A stretch of DNA of 21,865 nucleotides, from the NCBI GenBank assembly GCA_039923855.1, contig JBDTBW010000001.1:1-21865 (forward strand), in the 5' to 3' direction. The notes under the pieces were generated by a model. That model searched no databases, had not been told where the DNA came from, and saw only the letters and a program-made list of their open reading frames with translations. This DNA is from 66-474 sp039923855. Lineage in GTDB: Bacteria > Pseudomonadota > Gammaproteobacteria > Xanthomonadales > Rhodanobacteraceae. A program made the translations under genes and the position numbers. Positions 8,436 to 16,028 of this stretch are shown here, one piece after another (the first letter of the stretch is position 1; each line of letters begins with the position of its first letter).

Positions 8436-9446
8436 TCAACCGTCATCGTCATCACCGGAGGGCGGTTTCGCCCCGGGCGGCGGCAGCAACTCCTGCGACA
8501 ACAGCAGTTCACCGCCGCGCACCACGATCCTTTCTCCAGCCCGAAAACCTTTCGCCTGGAACCAGCCGGCGGCGCTGTCGCGGGAATTGACGGCAACTGA
8601 TCTGCGTTGAAAGCTGTCGGGAGCGGTTTGAACGTAAACCCATGGTTGGCCGGCATACCAGATCACGGCCGTCGCAGGCACGGTTACACCATTGAGAGCG
8701 GCCGCATTCACCGGCACCGAAGCGCTGAGACGCCAACCACTGCGCAGATTGCAATCCGTGCAGCGGTAAAAGAAGGTCGGTCCCTGCAGCACGGCATCGG
8801 CACGCGGCGATGCACCCAGAAGCTTTGCGGTCAAGTCGGCGCCACTTGGCATTTGCACATGAATATTGGCCGGCGCAAGGTTGGTGCTGCCTACGGGCAT
8901 TGCAACCACAAGCAAAGACGCCCGCCCGTTCGCGTAATCGGCCAGGGCTTGCGGCCCACGCCCCGCCAGCGCAGGCAGCGAAGCGCCCCAATCGGCACGG
9001 GCGCCGGCGAGTTCCGCGTCGTAGGCGGAGACCGCCGCGACCTGCTGCGCGCGCGCCGCCGCCGCCGCTGACGCGGCAGATTGCACGTCACGCAAGGCGG
9101 CGTTGCCGCCGTGAGAATAAAGACCGTTCGCGCGTTTGGCTTCGGATTCGGCGGCACTTGCCTGTTGCGTCGCTGCCGTAGCGGTCGCGTGTGCCGCCAC
9201 CAGCTTCGACGATAGAGTCAGCAATGGCTGCGGGTCGATCACCGTGGCGATTCCCTCGACCTGAGACGTATACTGCGCCGCCGCCAGCGGTGCCACGACA
9301 ATGCCGCTGGATGCAATCTTTTCCGTCGGCAACTTGACGATGCCGTTGGTCGTGTCGCCCTGCGCCGGCGCAGCGAGTGCCATCGCCATCATGAAGGCGC
9401 CCAGTGTGGCGAGGTTGCAGACCAACGCGTCAGTGCGCATCAACAT
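8436..9446 (-). CDS. RND efflux periplasmic adaptor (membrane fusion protein)
   Basis: Adaptor linking the inner-membrane pump to the outer-membrane channel. It has 336 residues from the chosen ATG, on the short side for CzcB/CusB-type adaptors. A signal peptide runs to about residue 30 (hydrophobic core, then AAPAQG). A short barrel/lipoyl-like start follows, then an Ala-rich helical hairpin at about 83-155, then beta-barrel segments ending with VYVQTAPDSFQRRSV and GERIVVRGGELLLSQELL. Two Cys form CTDC at 229-232 in the TFFYR segment. The tail is acidic (GDDDDG). The start codon lies in a duplicated stretch: ATGs at 9461 and 9446 both follow GAGGCAACCC, and a third ATG is at 9440. The gene overlaps the outer membrane factor gene by 17 bases. 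Confidence 0.85.
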   Translation of the reverse strand: MLMRTDALVCNLATLGAFMMAMALAAPAQGDTTNGIVKLPTEKIASSGIVVAPLAAAQYTSQVEGIATVIDPQPLLTLSSKLVAAHATATAATQQASAAESEAKRANGLYSHGGNAALRDVQSAASAAAAARAQQVAAVSAYDAELAGARADWGASLPALAGRGPQALADYANGRASLLVVAMPVGSTNLAPANIHVQMPSGADLTAKLLGASPRADAVLQGPTFFYRCTDCNLRSGWRLSASVPVNAAALNGVTVPATAVIWYAGQPWVYVQTAPDSFQRRSVAVNSRDSAAGWFQAKGFRAGERIVVRGGELLLSQELLPPPGAKPPSGDDDDG

Positions 9447-10887
9447 GGGTTGCCTCAACATGGGTTGCCTCGGAATTTGCGGGCGGCACGGGTAACTGCC
9501 CGGCGGATTGGATGGAAGGCACCGGTAGCCGCGAAACGGGCCAGACCGGTCGCTGCAGAGTGTCTTCGAGTTTTCCGAGCTCGGCCCAGGCGCTGGACAG
9601 TGCATCAGTGGCATTCAGATCAGCAGCGTCCGCCGCTGCATTCGCGGTGAGCACGGAGAGTTGATCGCTTTGACCCGCTGCGCGCTGCGCGGCGGCACGA
9701 GCCGCCAGGTCATGCGCCGCTGTCGCGGCGTCCACCATGCGCCGCCACGCTGCATAGCGCAGCGTATATCCGGCGCGCGCGGCGTCCAGCTCGTTGAAAA
9801 TGCTTGCCTGCTTTGCGCGCACGGCCGCTGCAGCCTCGTCGCGCGTTGCCGCCGCGGCACGGATGCGCGCGTCCGCGCCGTGAAACAGCGGTAGTTCGAC
9901 ATCTATATCGAAAGAGAACTTGCGCTCGCCTTGATCGTAGATATAGCCCGGCGCGATTGCCAGTTGTGGATAGCGGGTTTCTGCCGCCTCGCGCAGATGC
10001 GCCTCGGCGGCACGGTAACGCTGCAACAAAACCGCAAGATCAAGCCGGTTCCACACCGCGTCCTCCGCCAATGCTGCTGGCGGCAACGCGGAAGGTGCGG
10101 GCGGCGTGTCCAAGCCGGGCCAGCTCAGCGTTATGCCATCAAGTGCCGTGCGGGGAATCCCGATCGCGGTGGCGAGCGCATGCTCGACCGCATCGCGTTG
10201 CGCCCCCCGCGATGCCAAGTCAGCTTCGGCGCGCTGCGCATTGAGTTCGGCGACAAGCACGGCATTGCGATCGATCTCGCCGGCGGCTTGACGCGCACGC
10301 ACACCATCAAGGTACGCGGTGTCGGCATGGGCGCTCTCTTCAGCGAATGTTTCAGCACGGCGGTCGAGCAGCACGTCGCGCAACGCTGTGATCGCGCGCG
10401 TTCGGCTTTGCCATACTGCTTCGGCCTCCTGATCGCGGGCGGCTGCGGTGTCTGCTGAAGCCACCGCGCGACGTGCGGCGGCTTCGCCCGGATGCAGCAA
10501 CGGCAGCAGCACAGCCACACCGATCGTCCATGGACTGATGGCTGAGGTATCACCCGCGAACACCTTTTCAGGACTGAGCTTGAGCGTGGGATTGGCGCGT
10601 TGCGCGGCAACCGCCGCGTCCGCTTCGGCACGCGTACCGGCAGCGCGTGCCTGCGCCAAGGCCGGATCGAAATACCACGCAGCGACCGTGATCCGGTCCG
10701 GCGTCCACGGCGCGTCAACCTTGCCGGACAGCCCGAGGCGCGTTTCGGCGTCGGCCAAGCCGGCGGCGTCGAGGCGTCTCGATGCAAAAGCACGCGCGTC
10801 TGCTTGCGGATCGAGCGCGCGCGGAGGTGGTACCGAGGCGCACTCGGACAGCACCAAGGCGAGCACACCGGCCAAAACCGTTTTCAT
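9430..10887 (-). CDS. RND efflux outer membrane factor (TolC/CzcC-like)
   Basis: First gene of the efflux operon. Outer membrane factors form trimeric beta-barrel channels with long periplasmic helices. The protein has 485 residues from the ATG at 10887 (a TTG two codons earlier is possible). The N-terminus is a signal peptide with Cys16 in LVLSEC. This looks like a lipobox but with Glu just before the Cys, which is unusual. Two long Ala/Arg/Glu-rich helical regions (about 85-250 and 285-450) repeat in the way of the OEP family. Each helical half is followed by a short beta-strand block: SPWTIGVAVLLPLLHPGEAA in the first and FSFDIDVELPLFHGADARI in the second. The C-terminus overlaps the adaptor start. 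Confidence 0.85.
   Translation of the reverse strand: MKTVLAGVLALVLSECASVPPPRALDPQADARAFASRRLDAAGLADAETRLGLSGKVDAPWTPDRITVAAWYFDPALAQARAAGTRAEADAAVAAQRANPTLKLSPEKVFAGDTSAISPWTIGVAVLLPLLHPGEAAARRAVASADTAAARDQEAEAVWQSRTRAITALRDVLLDRRAETFAEESAHADTAYLDGVRARQAAGEIDRNAVLVAELNAQRAEADLASRGAQRDAVEHALATAIGIPRTALDGITLSWPGLDTPPAPSALPPAALAEDAVWNRLDLAVLLQRYRAAEAHLREAAETRYPQLAIAPGYIYDQGERKFSFDIDVELPLFHGADARIRAAAATRDEAAAAVRAKQASIFNELDAARAGYTLRYAAWRRMVDAATAAHDLAARAAAQRAAGQSDQLSVLTANAAADAADLNATDALSSAWAELGKLEDTLQRPVWPVSRLPVPSIQSAGQLPVPPANSEATHVEATHVDAH
9441..9470. repeat. 15-bp tandem duplication covering ribosome binding site and start of the adaptor gene
   Basis: CAACATGGGTTGCCT occurs twice in a row (9441-9455 and 9456-9470), without mismatch. 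On the coding strand each unit carries GAGG, six bases, then ATG, so the adaptor gene has two identical in-frame start regions 15 bases apart. In the overlapping upstream gene the same repeat encodes a C-terminal ATHVE-ATHVD. Confidence 0.9.
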
Positions 10888-11071
10888 CGGCAAAGGCTAA
10901 CAGCGCGGGCGCATTGCGCGAAGAGAAAGCAGGTTGACAACAAGTTGCTGCAATCACTATCGCCGTTTGTTCGAGATCGCACCTACTCGATGAGCGGCCG
11001 CAGCTTGCGTAGCAAACGGGCGTGCATGGTAAGTTCTGAAGTTGCATTCACCCCCTTGACGTGAGCCATTG

Positions 11072-11590
11072 ATGATCCATTTTCAGGTTCAAACCCGCCT
11101 GGACAGGGCTTTTGCGATCGGCATCGGGCTGAAGGCGGTGGATGCCGTCATTGAGATCGTTGGCGGCCTGTGGCTATTGTTTCTGCACCCGGAGCAGTTG
11201 CAGGACTGGGCGGGAATCATTTTCGCGCCCGAGTTACGGGAAGACCCCACGGACCTTATCGCGACACACGCCCTGCACTGGGCCGCGCATTTCAAGGAGG
11301 GCGCTGTCCTCTTCGCCGCGGTTTATCTGCTTTCGCATGGTGTGGCGAAACTGGTCGTGGTGGTGGAAATACTGCGCGGAAGATTGTGGGCCTATCCGGG
11401 ACTGATTGTGCTTACTTCACTATTCGTCGTTTACCAGATTTATCATATGTGGAGGGGTGGTCTTTCCTTGAGTTTTGTGGCAATGACACTTTTCGATCTG
11501 CTGATCATCGCGCTCACCGTCGCAGAGTATGCCAAGCTCCGAGCGCACCGCGCCTGCGAACAACGCGTTTCGCTGGAGCGTGAAACATAG
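11072..11590 (+). CDS. DUF2127-type membrane protein
   Basis: A 172-residue integral membrane protein with about four hydrophobic segments (near residues 15-37, 75-93, 107-127 and 133-150). The start DRAFAIGIGLKAVDAVIEIVGG and the segment FAAVYLLSHGVAKLVVVVEILRGRLWAYP match my memory of the DUF2127 family, whose function is not known. The ATG at 11072 directly follows a possible TTG start. It is divergent from the efflux operon across a 184-base gap. That gap has a perfect TTGACA at 10934-10939 but no good partner -10, so no promoter is called. The pairing with efflux genes may be chance. Confidence 0.7.
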   Translation: MIHFQVQTRLDRAFAIGIGLKAVDAVIEIVGGLWLLFLHPEQLQDWAGIIFAPELREDPTDLIATHALHWAAHFKEGAVLFAAVYLLSHGVAKLVVVVEILRGRLWAYPGLIVLTSLFVVYQIYHMWRGGLSLSFVAMTLFDLLIIALTVAEYAKLRAHRACEQRVSLERET

Positions 11591-11746
11591 TGGTGTGTCG
11601 ACGACAAGTTGCCCCGATCTCACGCTCGCGCCGGCATAATGATGCAACGATCGTGGGTGCAGCATGCTCGCGAATGGGTATCCGGGCGGATAACGACGCA
11701 CCTTTCATCCGCTGGTTATCTACACAATAAAAGGGTTAGTTCAATC

Positions 11747-12529
11747 GTGCGCGTTCTGGTCAGCAACGACGATGGCGTGGAAGCGCCCGGCATCAAGGTG
11801 CTGGCGGAGCATCTTGCCGAACTCGGCGAAGTGACCGTGGTCGCGCCGGATCGCGACCGCTCCGGCGCCAGCAATTCGTTGACGTTGAATGCGCCGTTGC
11901 GCGTGACCAAGCTGGGCGAGCGCCGCTACCGCGTGGCCGGCACGCCCACCGATTGCGTGCATCTGGCGCTGGCGGGCTTGCTCGATCACGAACCGGACAT
12001 CGTGGTGTCCGGCATCAACAACTCGGCCAATCTCGGCGATGACGTGATTTATTCCGGCACCGTATCGGCGGCGATGGAAGGCCGTTTTCTGGGCTTGCCC
12101 GCGATCGCGATCTCGCTGGTGTCGATCGATCACGCCGCGCAACATTTCGATTCCGCCGCGCGTGCGGTGCTGCTGTTGACCAAGCGCCTGCTGATCGATC
12201 CGCTGCCGGCCGACACCATCTTGAATGTCAACGTGCCGGATCGTCCGTGGCACGAGTTGCACGGTTTCGAAGTGACGCGGCTGGGACGACGGCATCGTTC
12301 CGAGCCCTGCGTGGCACAACCCGATCCGCGCGGGCGCATGATGTACTGGATCGGCCCGGCGGGCAAAGCCGAGGACGACGGCCCCGGCACCGACTTCGAC
12401 GCGGTGCGGCGCGGCTACGTGTCGGTGACGCCGATCCATGTCGATCTCACCCGCTTCCAGGCGCTGGACAAGGTGTCGAGCTGGATCGGCGCACTGTCCG
12501 CGCAATTCGACAACGAGCGCGCGGCATGA
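11747..12529 (+). CDS. surE: 5'/3'-nucleotidase SurE
   Basis: Metal-dependent nucleoside monophosphate and short polyphosphate phosphatase linked to stationary-phase survival. It has 260 residues. Conserved metal site Asp8-Asp9 in VSNDDGVEAPG, Ser39 in APDRDRSGASNSLTL, GTPTDCVHLAL, and the VSGINNSANLGDDVIYSGTV loop are intact. The start is the GTG at 11747 because MRVLVSNDDG is where the family begins. AAGGG lies about 11 bases upstream. The reading frame is open further upstream, but that stretch shows no family resemblance. I see no gene or clear promoter in 11591-11746. The stop overlaps pcm by ATGA. Confidence 0.95.
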   Translation: MRVLVSNDDGVEAPGIKVLAEHLAELGEVTVVAPDRDRSGASNSLTLNAPLRVTKLGERRYRVAGTPTDCVHLALAGLLDHEPDIVVSGINNSANLGDDVIYSGTVSAAMEGRFLGLPAIAISLVSIDHAAQHFDSAARAVLLLTKRLLIDPLPADTILNVNVPDRPWHELHGFEVTRLGRRHRSEPCVAQPDPRGRMMYWIGPAGKAEDDGPGTDFDAVRRGYVSVTPIHVDLTRFQALDKVSSWIGALSAQFDNERAA

Positions 12530-13203
12530 GCCTGTTCGGCGGCACGGCATCCGCGCCGCACGGCAGCGGCATGACCTCGCAGCGCGCGCGCGATCGCCTG
12601 GTCGCGCGCTTGCGCGAGGAAGGCATCGCCGATCCGCGCGTGCTCGACGTGATCCGCACCACGCCGCGGCATTTGTTCATCGACGAAGCGCTCAGCAGCC
12701 GCGCCTATGAGGATGTCGCGCTGCCGATCGGATTGGGCCAGACCATCTCGCAGCCGTGGGTGGTGGCGCGCATGACCGAACTCCTGATCGAGCGCGAGAT
12801 CCCGAAGCGCGTGCTGGAGATCGGCACGGGATCCGGTTATCAAGCCGCGGTGCTGGCCGCGCTGGTCGATCAGGTTTACACCGTGGAGCGCATCGAGGAA
12901 TTGCTGCGCCAGGCTCGCAGGCGTTTCCGCAACATGAAGCTGGAAAACATCCGCACCCGCCACGACGATGGCAACATCGGCTGGAAAGACGAAGCGCCAT
13001 TCGACGCGATCGTGTTGACCGCGGCGGGTGAAACGATCCCGCGCGCGCTGCGCGATCAATTGACGCCGAACGGCGTGCTGGTCGCGCCGCTTGGCCCCGC
13101 CGGCAAACAGAAACTCACCCGCCTGCGCCGTGACGGCGACGCGTGGATCAGCGACGAACTGGAAGCGGTGAGCTTCGTCCCGCTGCTGGGCGGGTTGTCG
13201 TGA
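12526..13203 (+). CDS. pcm: Protein-L-isoaspartate O-methyltransferase
   Basis: Repairs isomerised Asp residues in aged proteins by S-adenosylmethionine-dependent methylation. It has 225 residues, with a short extra N-terminus (a second ATG at 12571 begins MTSQRARDRLV). The substrate loop LPIGLGQTISQP, the AdoMet-binding VLEIGTGSGYQAAVLA, VYTVERIEEL and the C-terminal SFVPLLGG are all standard. The ATG at 12526 overlaps the surE stop, and surE-pcm coupling is widely conserved. A family 1 repeat lies between this gene and the next. Confidence 0.95.
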   Translation: MSLFGGTASAPHGSGMTSQRARDRLVARLREEGIADPRVLDVIRTTPRHLFIDEALSSRAYEDVALPIGLGQTISQPWVVARMTELLIEREIPKRVLEIGTGSGYQAAVLAALVDQVYTVERIEELLRQARRRFRNMKLENIRTRHDDGNIGWKDEAPFDAIVLTAAGETIPRALRDQLTPNGVLVAPLGPAGKQKLTRLRRDGDAWISDELEAVSFVPLLGGLS

Positions 13204-13270
13204 ACATGCGCAAGGTATGCATACCAATCCCGTGAAATCGATCTTGGAAAACCTGAATAAGGTTCTCCTC

Positions 13271-13343
13271 GTCATTCCGGCGAAAGCCGGAATCCCGTTT
13301 TTCGATTGCACAAGGGCTGGATCCCGGCTTTCGCCGAGATGAC
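13271..13343. repeat. Dispersed palindromic repeat, family 1, copy C (about 73 bp)
   Basis: The left half reads GTCATTCCGGCGAAAGCC and on to GGAATCCC. The right half, GGATCCCGGCTTTCGCCGAGATGAC read as two pieces (13319-13330 and 13331-13343), is its near-perfect reverse complement. A 22-base central loop separates the halves. It lies between pcm and the YqaA gene on the same strand, so an mRNA crossing it would carry a long hairpin. It is the best-formed copy in the window. Confidence 0.8.
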
Positions 13344-13363
13344 GCCTGGTTAAAGGGTTCCTT

Positions 13364-13966
13364 ATGAAATTGTTCCGGCCGCTCTACGAGCGCGCGCTGA
13401 CATGGGCGGCCAAGCCGCGCGCGGACGTGTGGCTGGGCCTGCTCAGTTTCGTCGAGGCTTTCATTTTTCCGGTCGCGCCGGAAGTGATGCTGGCGCCGAT
13501 GACGTTGGCGCGCCCGCGCAAGTGGTGGCTGTTTGCTTCGATCAGTCTGGCGTGTTCGCTGGTCGGCTCATTGGTCGGTTACGCGCTCGGGCACTTCGCA
13601 TTCGCTGCGGCCAAACCGCTGCTGGCGAGCATCGGCTGGTTGCCGCATCTGCAGGCATTGGTGAATCAGTTCAGCGCGGTCGCGACGCAGCATCCGTGGA
13701 AAGCGTTCTGGCTATTGGTCGCGGCGGGTTTCGTGCCGATCCCGATGAAGGTCGCGAGCTGGGCCTGCGGCATCGTCGGCATGCCGCTGCTGCCATTCCT
13801 CGGCGGCATCGCGATCGGCCGCGGCAAGCGCGTGTTCCTGGTCGCGGGTTTGATCCGTCTGGGTGGCGAGCGCGCGGAAAAGGCGCTGCACAAACATATC
13901 GAAACCGCGGGGTGGGTGATCGTTGCGCTGATTGTGGTTTTGCTCGCATGGTGGTGGCTTCACTAG
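13364..13966 (+). CDS. YqaA/DedA-type (VTT domain) membrane protein
   Basis: A 200-residue inner membrane protein of the YqaA branch of the DedA/VTT superfamily, whose members are tied to membrane lipid transport and envelope homeostasis. SFVEAFIFPVAPEVMLAPMTLARP near residues 27-50 is the family's conserved re-entrant motif. A second motif, VAAGFVPIPMKVASWACGIVGMP, lies near 126-148. Hydrophobic segments are near 55-75 and 178-198. The ATG at 13364 is the first in a good context, though no clear ribosome binding site is seen. The order pcm-yqaA-nlpD is, as I recall, found in Xanthomonadales. Confidence 0.88.
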   Translation: MKLFRPLYERALTWAAKPRADVWLGLLSFVEAFIFPVAPEVMLAPMTLARPRKWWLFASISLACSLVGSLVGYALGHFAFAAAKPLLASIGWLPHLQALVNQFSAVATQHPWKAFWLLVAAGFVPIPMKVASWACGIVGMPLLPFLGGIAIGRGKRVFLVAGLIRLGGERAEKALHKHIETAGWVIVALIVVLLAWWWLH

Positions 13967-13999
13967 ATTTCTCTCTGCATTGCGCAAACACAATAGTTC

Positions 14000-14033
14000 G
14001 TCATTCCAAGGTGCGCGAAGCGCGGAACCCGGA
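14000..14033. repeat. Dispersed palindromic repeat, family 1, copy D (half unit)
   Basis: GTCATTCCAAGGTGCGCG then AAGCGCGGAACCCGGA is a single half unit. Its best match in the window is the right half of copy A read on the other strand (GTCATTCCGGGGCCGCGC... ...GGAACCCGGAAT), so the family has at least two half-unit types. Confidence 0.6.
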
Positions 14034-14036
14034 CTA

Positions 14037-14100
14037 CGTTTGCAGGATTGCAAACGCGAACGCCGAAGGCGGCCCGAAGAGCGAGCGCCAAGGATGGCGC
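14037..14100. repeat. Cluster of three small hairpins before nlpD
   Basis: Three inverted repeats follow each other: CGTTTGC-aggatt-GCAAACG (14037-14056), CGCC-gaa-GGCG near 14061-14071, and GCGCCA-agga-TGGCGC near 14085-14100. Stacked hairpins of this type suggest another intergenic repeat; the role is unknown. I see no gene in 13967-14191. Confidence 0.5.
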
Positions 14101-14191
14101 GAGTAATCCAGCTCTTCGTGGGAGCATTTTGGTTCGCTAGCTTCAGTCATTTGCCGAACCGCGGCGCGTCTCGGTTATTCTTGCGGACGCC

Positions 14192-15313
14192 ATGACCTAT
14201 CGCCTTCTTCTCGCAGCATCCTGCGCCATCGCGATCGTTTTGCTGACGGCGTGCGCCACCACGCCCGCGCCGGTGGTCGATCGCTCGCTAAACGGCAACG
14301 CGCCGCCGACACAAACCTCGTCGGTACAAACGCAACCGAACGCTAATGGCGCGCGTGGCGAACACGCCAACGGCGTGCAGACCGCGCAGGGTTATCGCGT
14401 CGCGCCCGGCGACACGCTGTACAGCATCGCCTTCCGGCACGGCATGGATTTCCGCGCGCTGGCCGCGCGCAACGGCATCGCGCCGCCGTACACGATCCAT
14501 CCGGGGCAGGTGTTGCGGCTCGACAACGGTGAGGCGAATCGCGTTGCGACGATGACCACCACCACGACACGGCAAGCGATGGTTCCGCGAACGTCGGCGA
14601 CGGCAACCGGCACGACCCATCAACAAGCGCCGGTGTTCGGGCCGGTGGAATCAACGCCGCCGTCCGTCAGCGCACCCGTCGCGAACCACACAGAAACCGC
14701 ATCGGCTGCGTCGTCGGGCGTCACCACGCTGCCGACCATCACCTTGCCGCCGGGCAGGACGCCACCGGGCAGTCGTCAGGTCATCACAACGACGATGACA
14801 GTTGCGAATCCGCCGCTCGCGGCCAATCAAATTCCCTCCGCGACGAATCCATCGCCGACACCCACCAATCCGCAACAGACCCCTGTTGTCACGTCGCCGC
14901 CATTGTCATCCGTCGCCGCGGGCCGCATCCGCAACGTCGATGGCATCAACTGGCAATGGCCGGCCGACGGCGCGGTAATCAGCGGTTATCAGGCCGACAG
15001 CGGCGCGGGCGCGGGGCTGGACATCGCGGGCAAGGCCGGCGACCCGGTGCGCGCGGCGGCCGACGGCACGGTGGTGTACAGCGGCAACGGCCTGATCGGC
15101 TACGGCGAACTCATCATCATCAAGCATTCCGACAATTACCTGTCCGCCTACGGCCACAACCGCAAACGGCTGGTCAAGGAAGGCGAGCGCGTGCGCGCGG
15201 GGCAGGAGATCGCGGAGATGGGTTCCAGTGGTGCGCCGCGCGAGGAACTGCATTTCGAAATCCGCCAGGCCGGCAAGCCGGTGGATCCGACGGATTATTT
15301 ACCGGGACGATGA
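14192..15313 (+). CDS. nlpD: NlpD-like lipoprotein, LysM plus degenerate LytM (M23) domain
   Basis: Outer-membrane lipoprotein that in E. coli activates the amidase AmiC at the division site. It has 373 residues. Signal peptide and lipobox LLTAC put the lipid Cys at 21. A LysM peptidoglycan-binding domain runs at about 68-110. A Thr/Pro/Ser-rich linker fills about 111-250, and a LytM domain runs from about 252 to the end. The LytM zinc site is broken: Asp277 is present but the His four residues before it is Gly, and the HxH pair reads E-L-H (352-354). That predicts no hydrolase activity and fits an activator. The surE-pcm-yqaA-nlpD order supports the name. rpoS, the usual next gene in E. coli, is absent. 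Confidence 0.88.
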   Translation: MTYRLLLAASCAIAIVLLTACATTPAPVVDRSLNGNAPPTQTSSVQTQPNANGARGEHANGVQTAQGYRVAPGDTLYSIAFRHGMDFRALAARNGIAPPYTIHPGQVLRLDNGEANRVATMTTTTTRQAMVPRTSATATGTTHQQAPVFGPVESTPPSVSAPVANHTETASAASSGVTTLPTITLPPGRTPPGSRQVITTTMTVANPPLAANQIPSATNPSPTPTNPQQTPVVTSPPLSSVAAGRIRNVDGINWQWPADGAVISGYQADSGAGAGLDIAGKAGDPVRAAADGTVVYSGNGLIGYGELIIIKHSDNYLSAYGHNRKRLVKEGERVRAGQEIAEMGSSGAPREELHFEIRQAGKPVDPTDYLPGR

Positions 15314-15343
15314 GGATTACTTCTTACCTCACACGGGGGATAA

Positions 15344-15958
15344 ATGTCTTGGTTTGCTAGTTGGGTGCGTTCAAAACGCGTAAAGATTTTGGTGAAGCAA
15401 GTAGCATACGAGGTGGCGCGCATGCCCGCGGAGGAATGCGCGTTTGTTGTCGCTTACGCTGTCAATCACGTCATGTGGACGGCAGCAGATATAGAAGAGC
15501 AAGGTGATTCCAACACTGCCAGTGCAGTGCGGACGATCATTGACGGCACCGATGCGTTGTCCCCCGACCACGCCCGCGAATTATATTTCGCCACAGAGGA
15601 AGTTTTGTTTTGTACCCAGCAAAAAAACAGAGCTATGCTGAAAAATTTAGCTAACTCGCCGCTTGTTTCAGTGGAAGATATAAAGAAAGGTCAGATGAAA
15701 CAGGAAGCAGCCATGCGCCTTTTACTGGCGCGGCTATCTCAAGTAATGGATAGGTCAAATATGCGTGTATTGAAGTCTGCCAGTACTAAGTTACGGATTG
15801 AAATACCCAACTATATTGACGGTGCAGTTCGAGAAGTTCACAGGCTGGAAAATCTTATTGATGTGGTCGGCATGGATGGACAGTCGCGAAGAAGTTCCGT
15901 AGATCAAGTTGCCTTAAAAACGATGACCCTCAAATTTGCACAAAGCTTCAGCTTGTGA
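15344..15958 (+). CDS. Unrecognised AT-rich gene, soluble helical protein
   Basis: I do not recognise this 204-residue protein. It has no signal peptide and no clear membrane segment, and reads as mostly helical, with a basic start (WVRSKRVKILVKQVAYEVAR) and a charged middle. Two Cys (about 33 and 90) are not in a metal motif. GGGGGAT just before the ATG at 15344 is a good ribosome binding site, and the frame is clean to the TGA at 15956-15958, so the gene looks expressed. Base composition differs from its neighbours: 15601-15660 is 37% G+C by count, against well over 70% in many flanking lines, with many AT-ending codons. That suggests recent acquisition. It starts 30 bases after nlpD on the same strand and may be co-transcribed. 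Confidence 0.75.
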   Translation: MSWFASWVRSKRVKILVKQVAYEVARMPAEECAFVVAYAVNHVMWTAADIEEQGDSNTASAVRTIIDGTDALSPDHARELYFATEEVLFCTQQKNRAMLKNLANSPLVSVEDIKKGQMKQEAAMRLLLARLSQVMDRSNMRVLKSASTKLRIEIPNYIDGAVREVHRLENLIDVVGMDGQSRRSSVDQVALKTMTLKFAQSFSL

Positions 15959-16028
15959 AAGTCACCAAGCGTAGCCCGAGTGGGTGGAGATGAGCTTGCG
16001 AACCCCACTACATCTGTACAAGTCGAAT

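Noticed and set aside
10934..10962. Perfect TTGACA between the outer membrane factor gene and the DUF2127 gene as a sigma-70 promoter
   Set aside because: At spacings of 16-18 bases the partner is ACTATC, CTATCG or TATCGC, none close to TATAAT, so no promoter is called.
4292..11746. Genomic island with integrase or attachment sites
   Set aside because: No integrase, transposase, tRNA gene or flanking direct repeat is seen, and the composition matches the host backbone.
13402..14106. A 234-residue plus-strand frame across the YqaA gene
   Set aside because: It is a shifted frame of the membrane protein gene running into the hairpin cluster before nlpD; the conserved motif is in the other frame.
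14151..14180. TTGCCG and TTATTC upstream of nlpD as a promoter
   Set aside because: Spacing is 18 and the -10 match is poor; chance matches of this quality are common.
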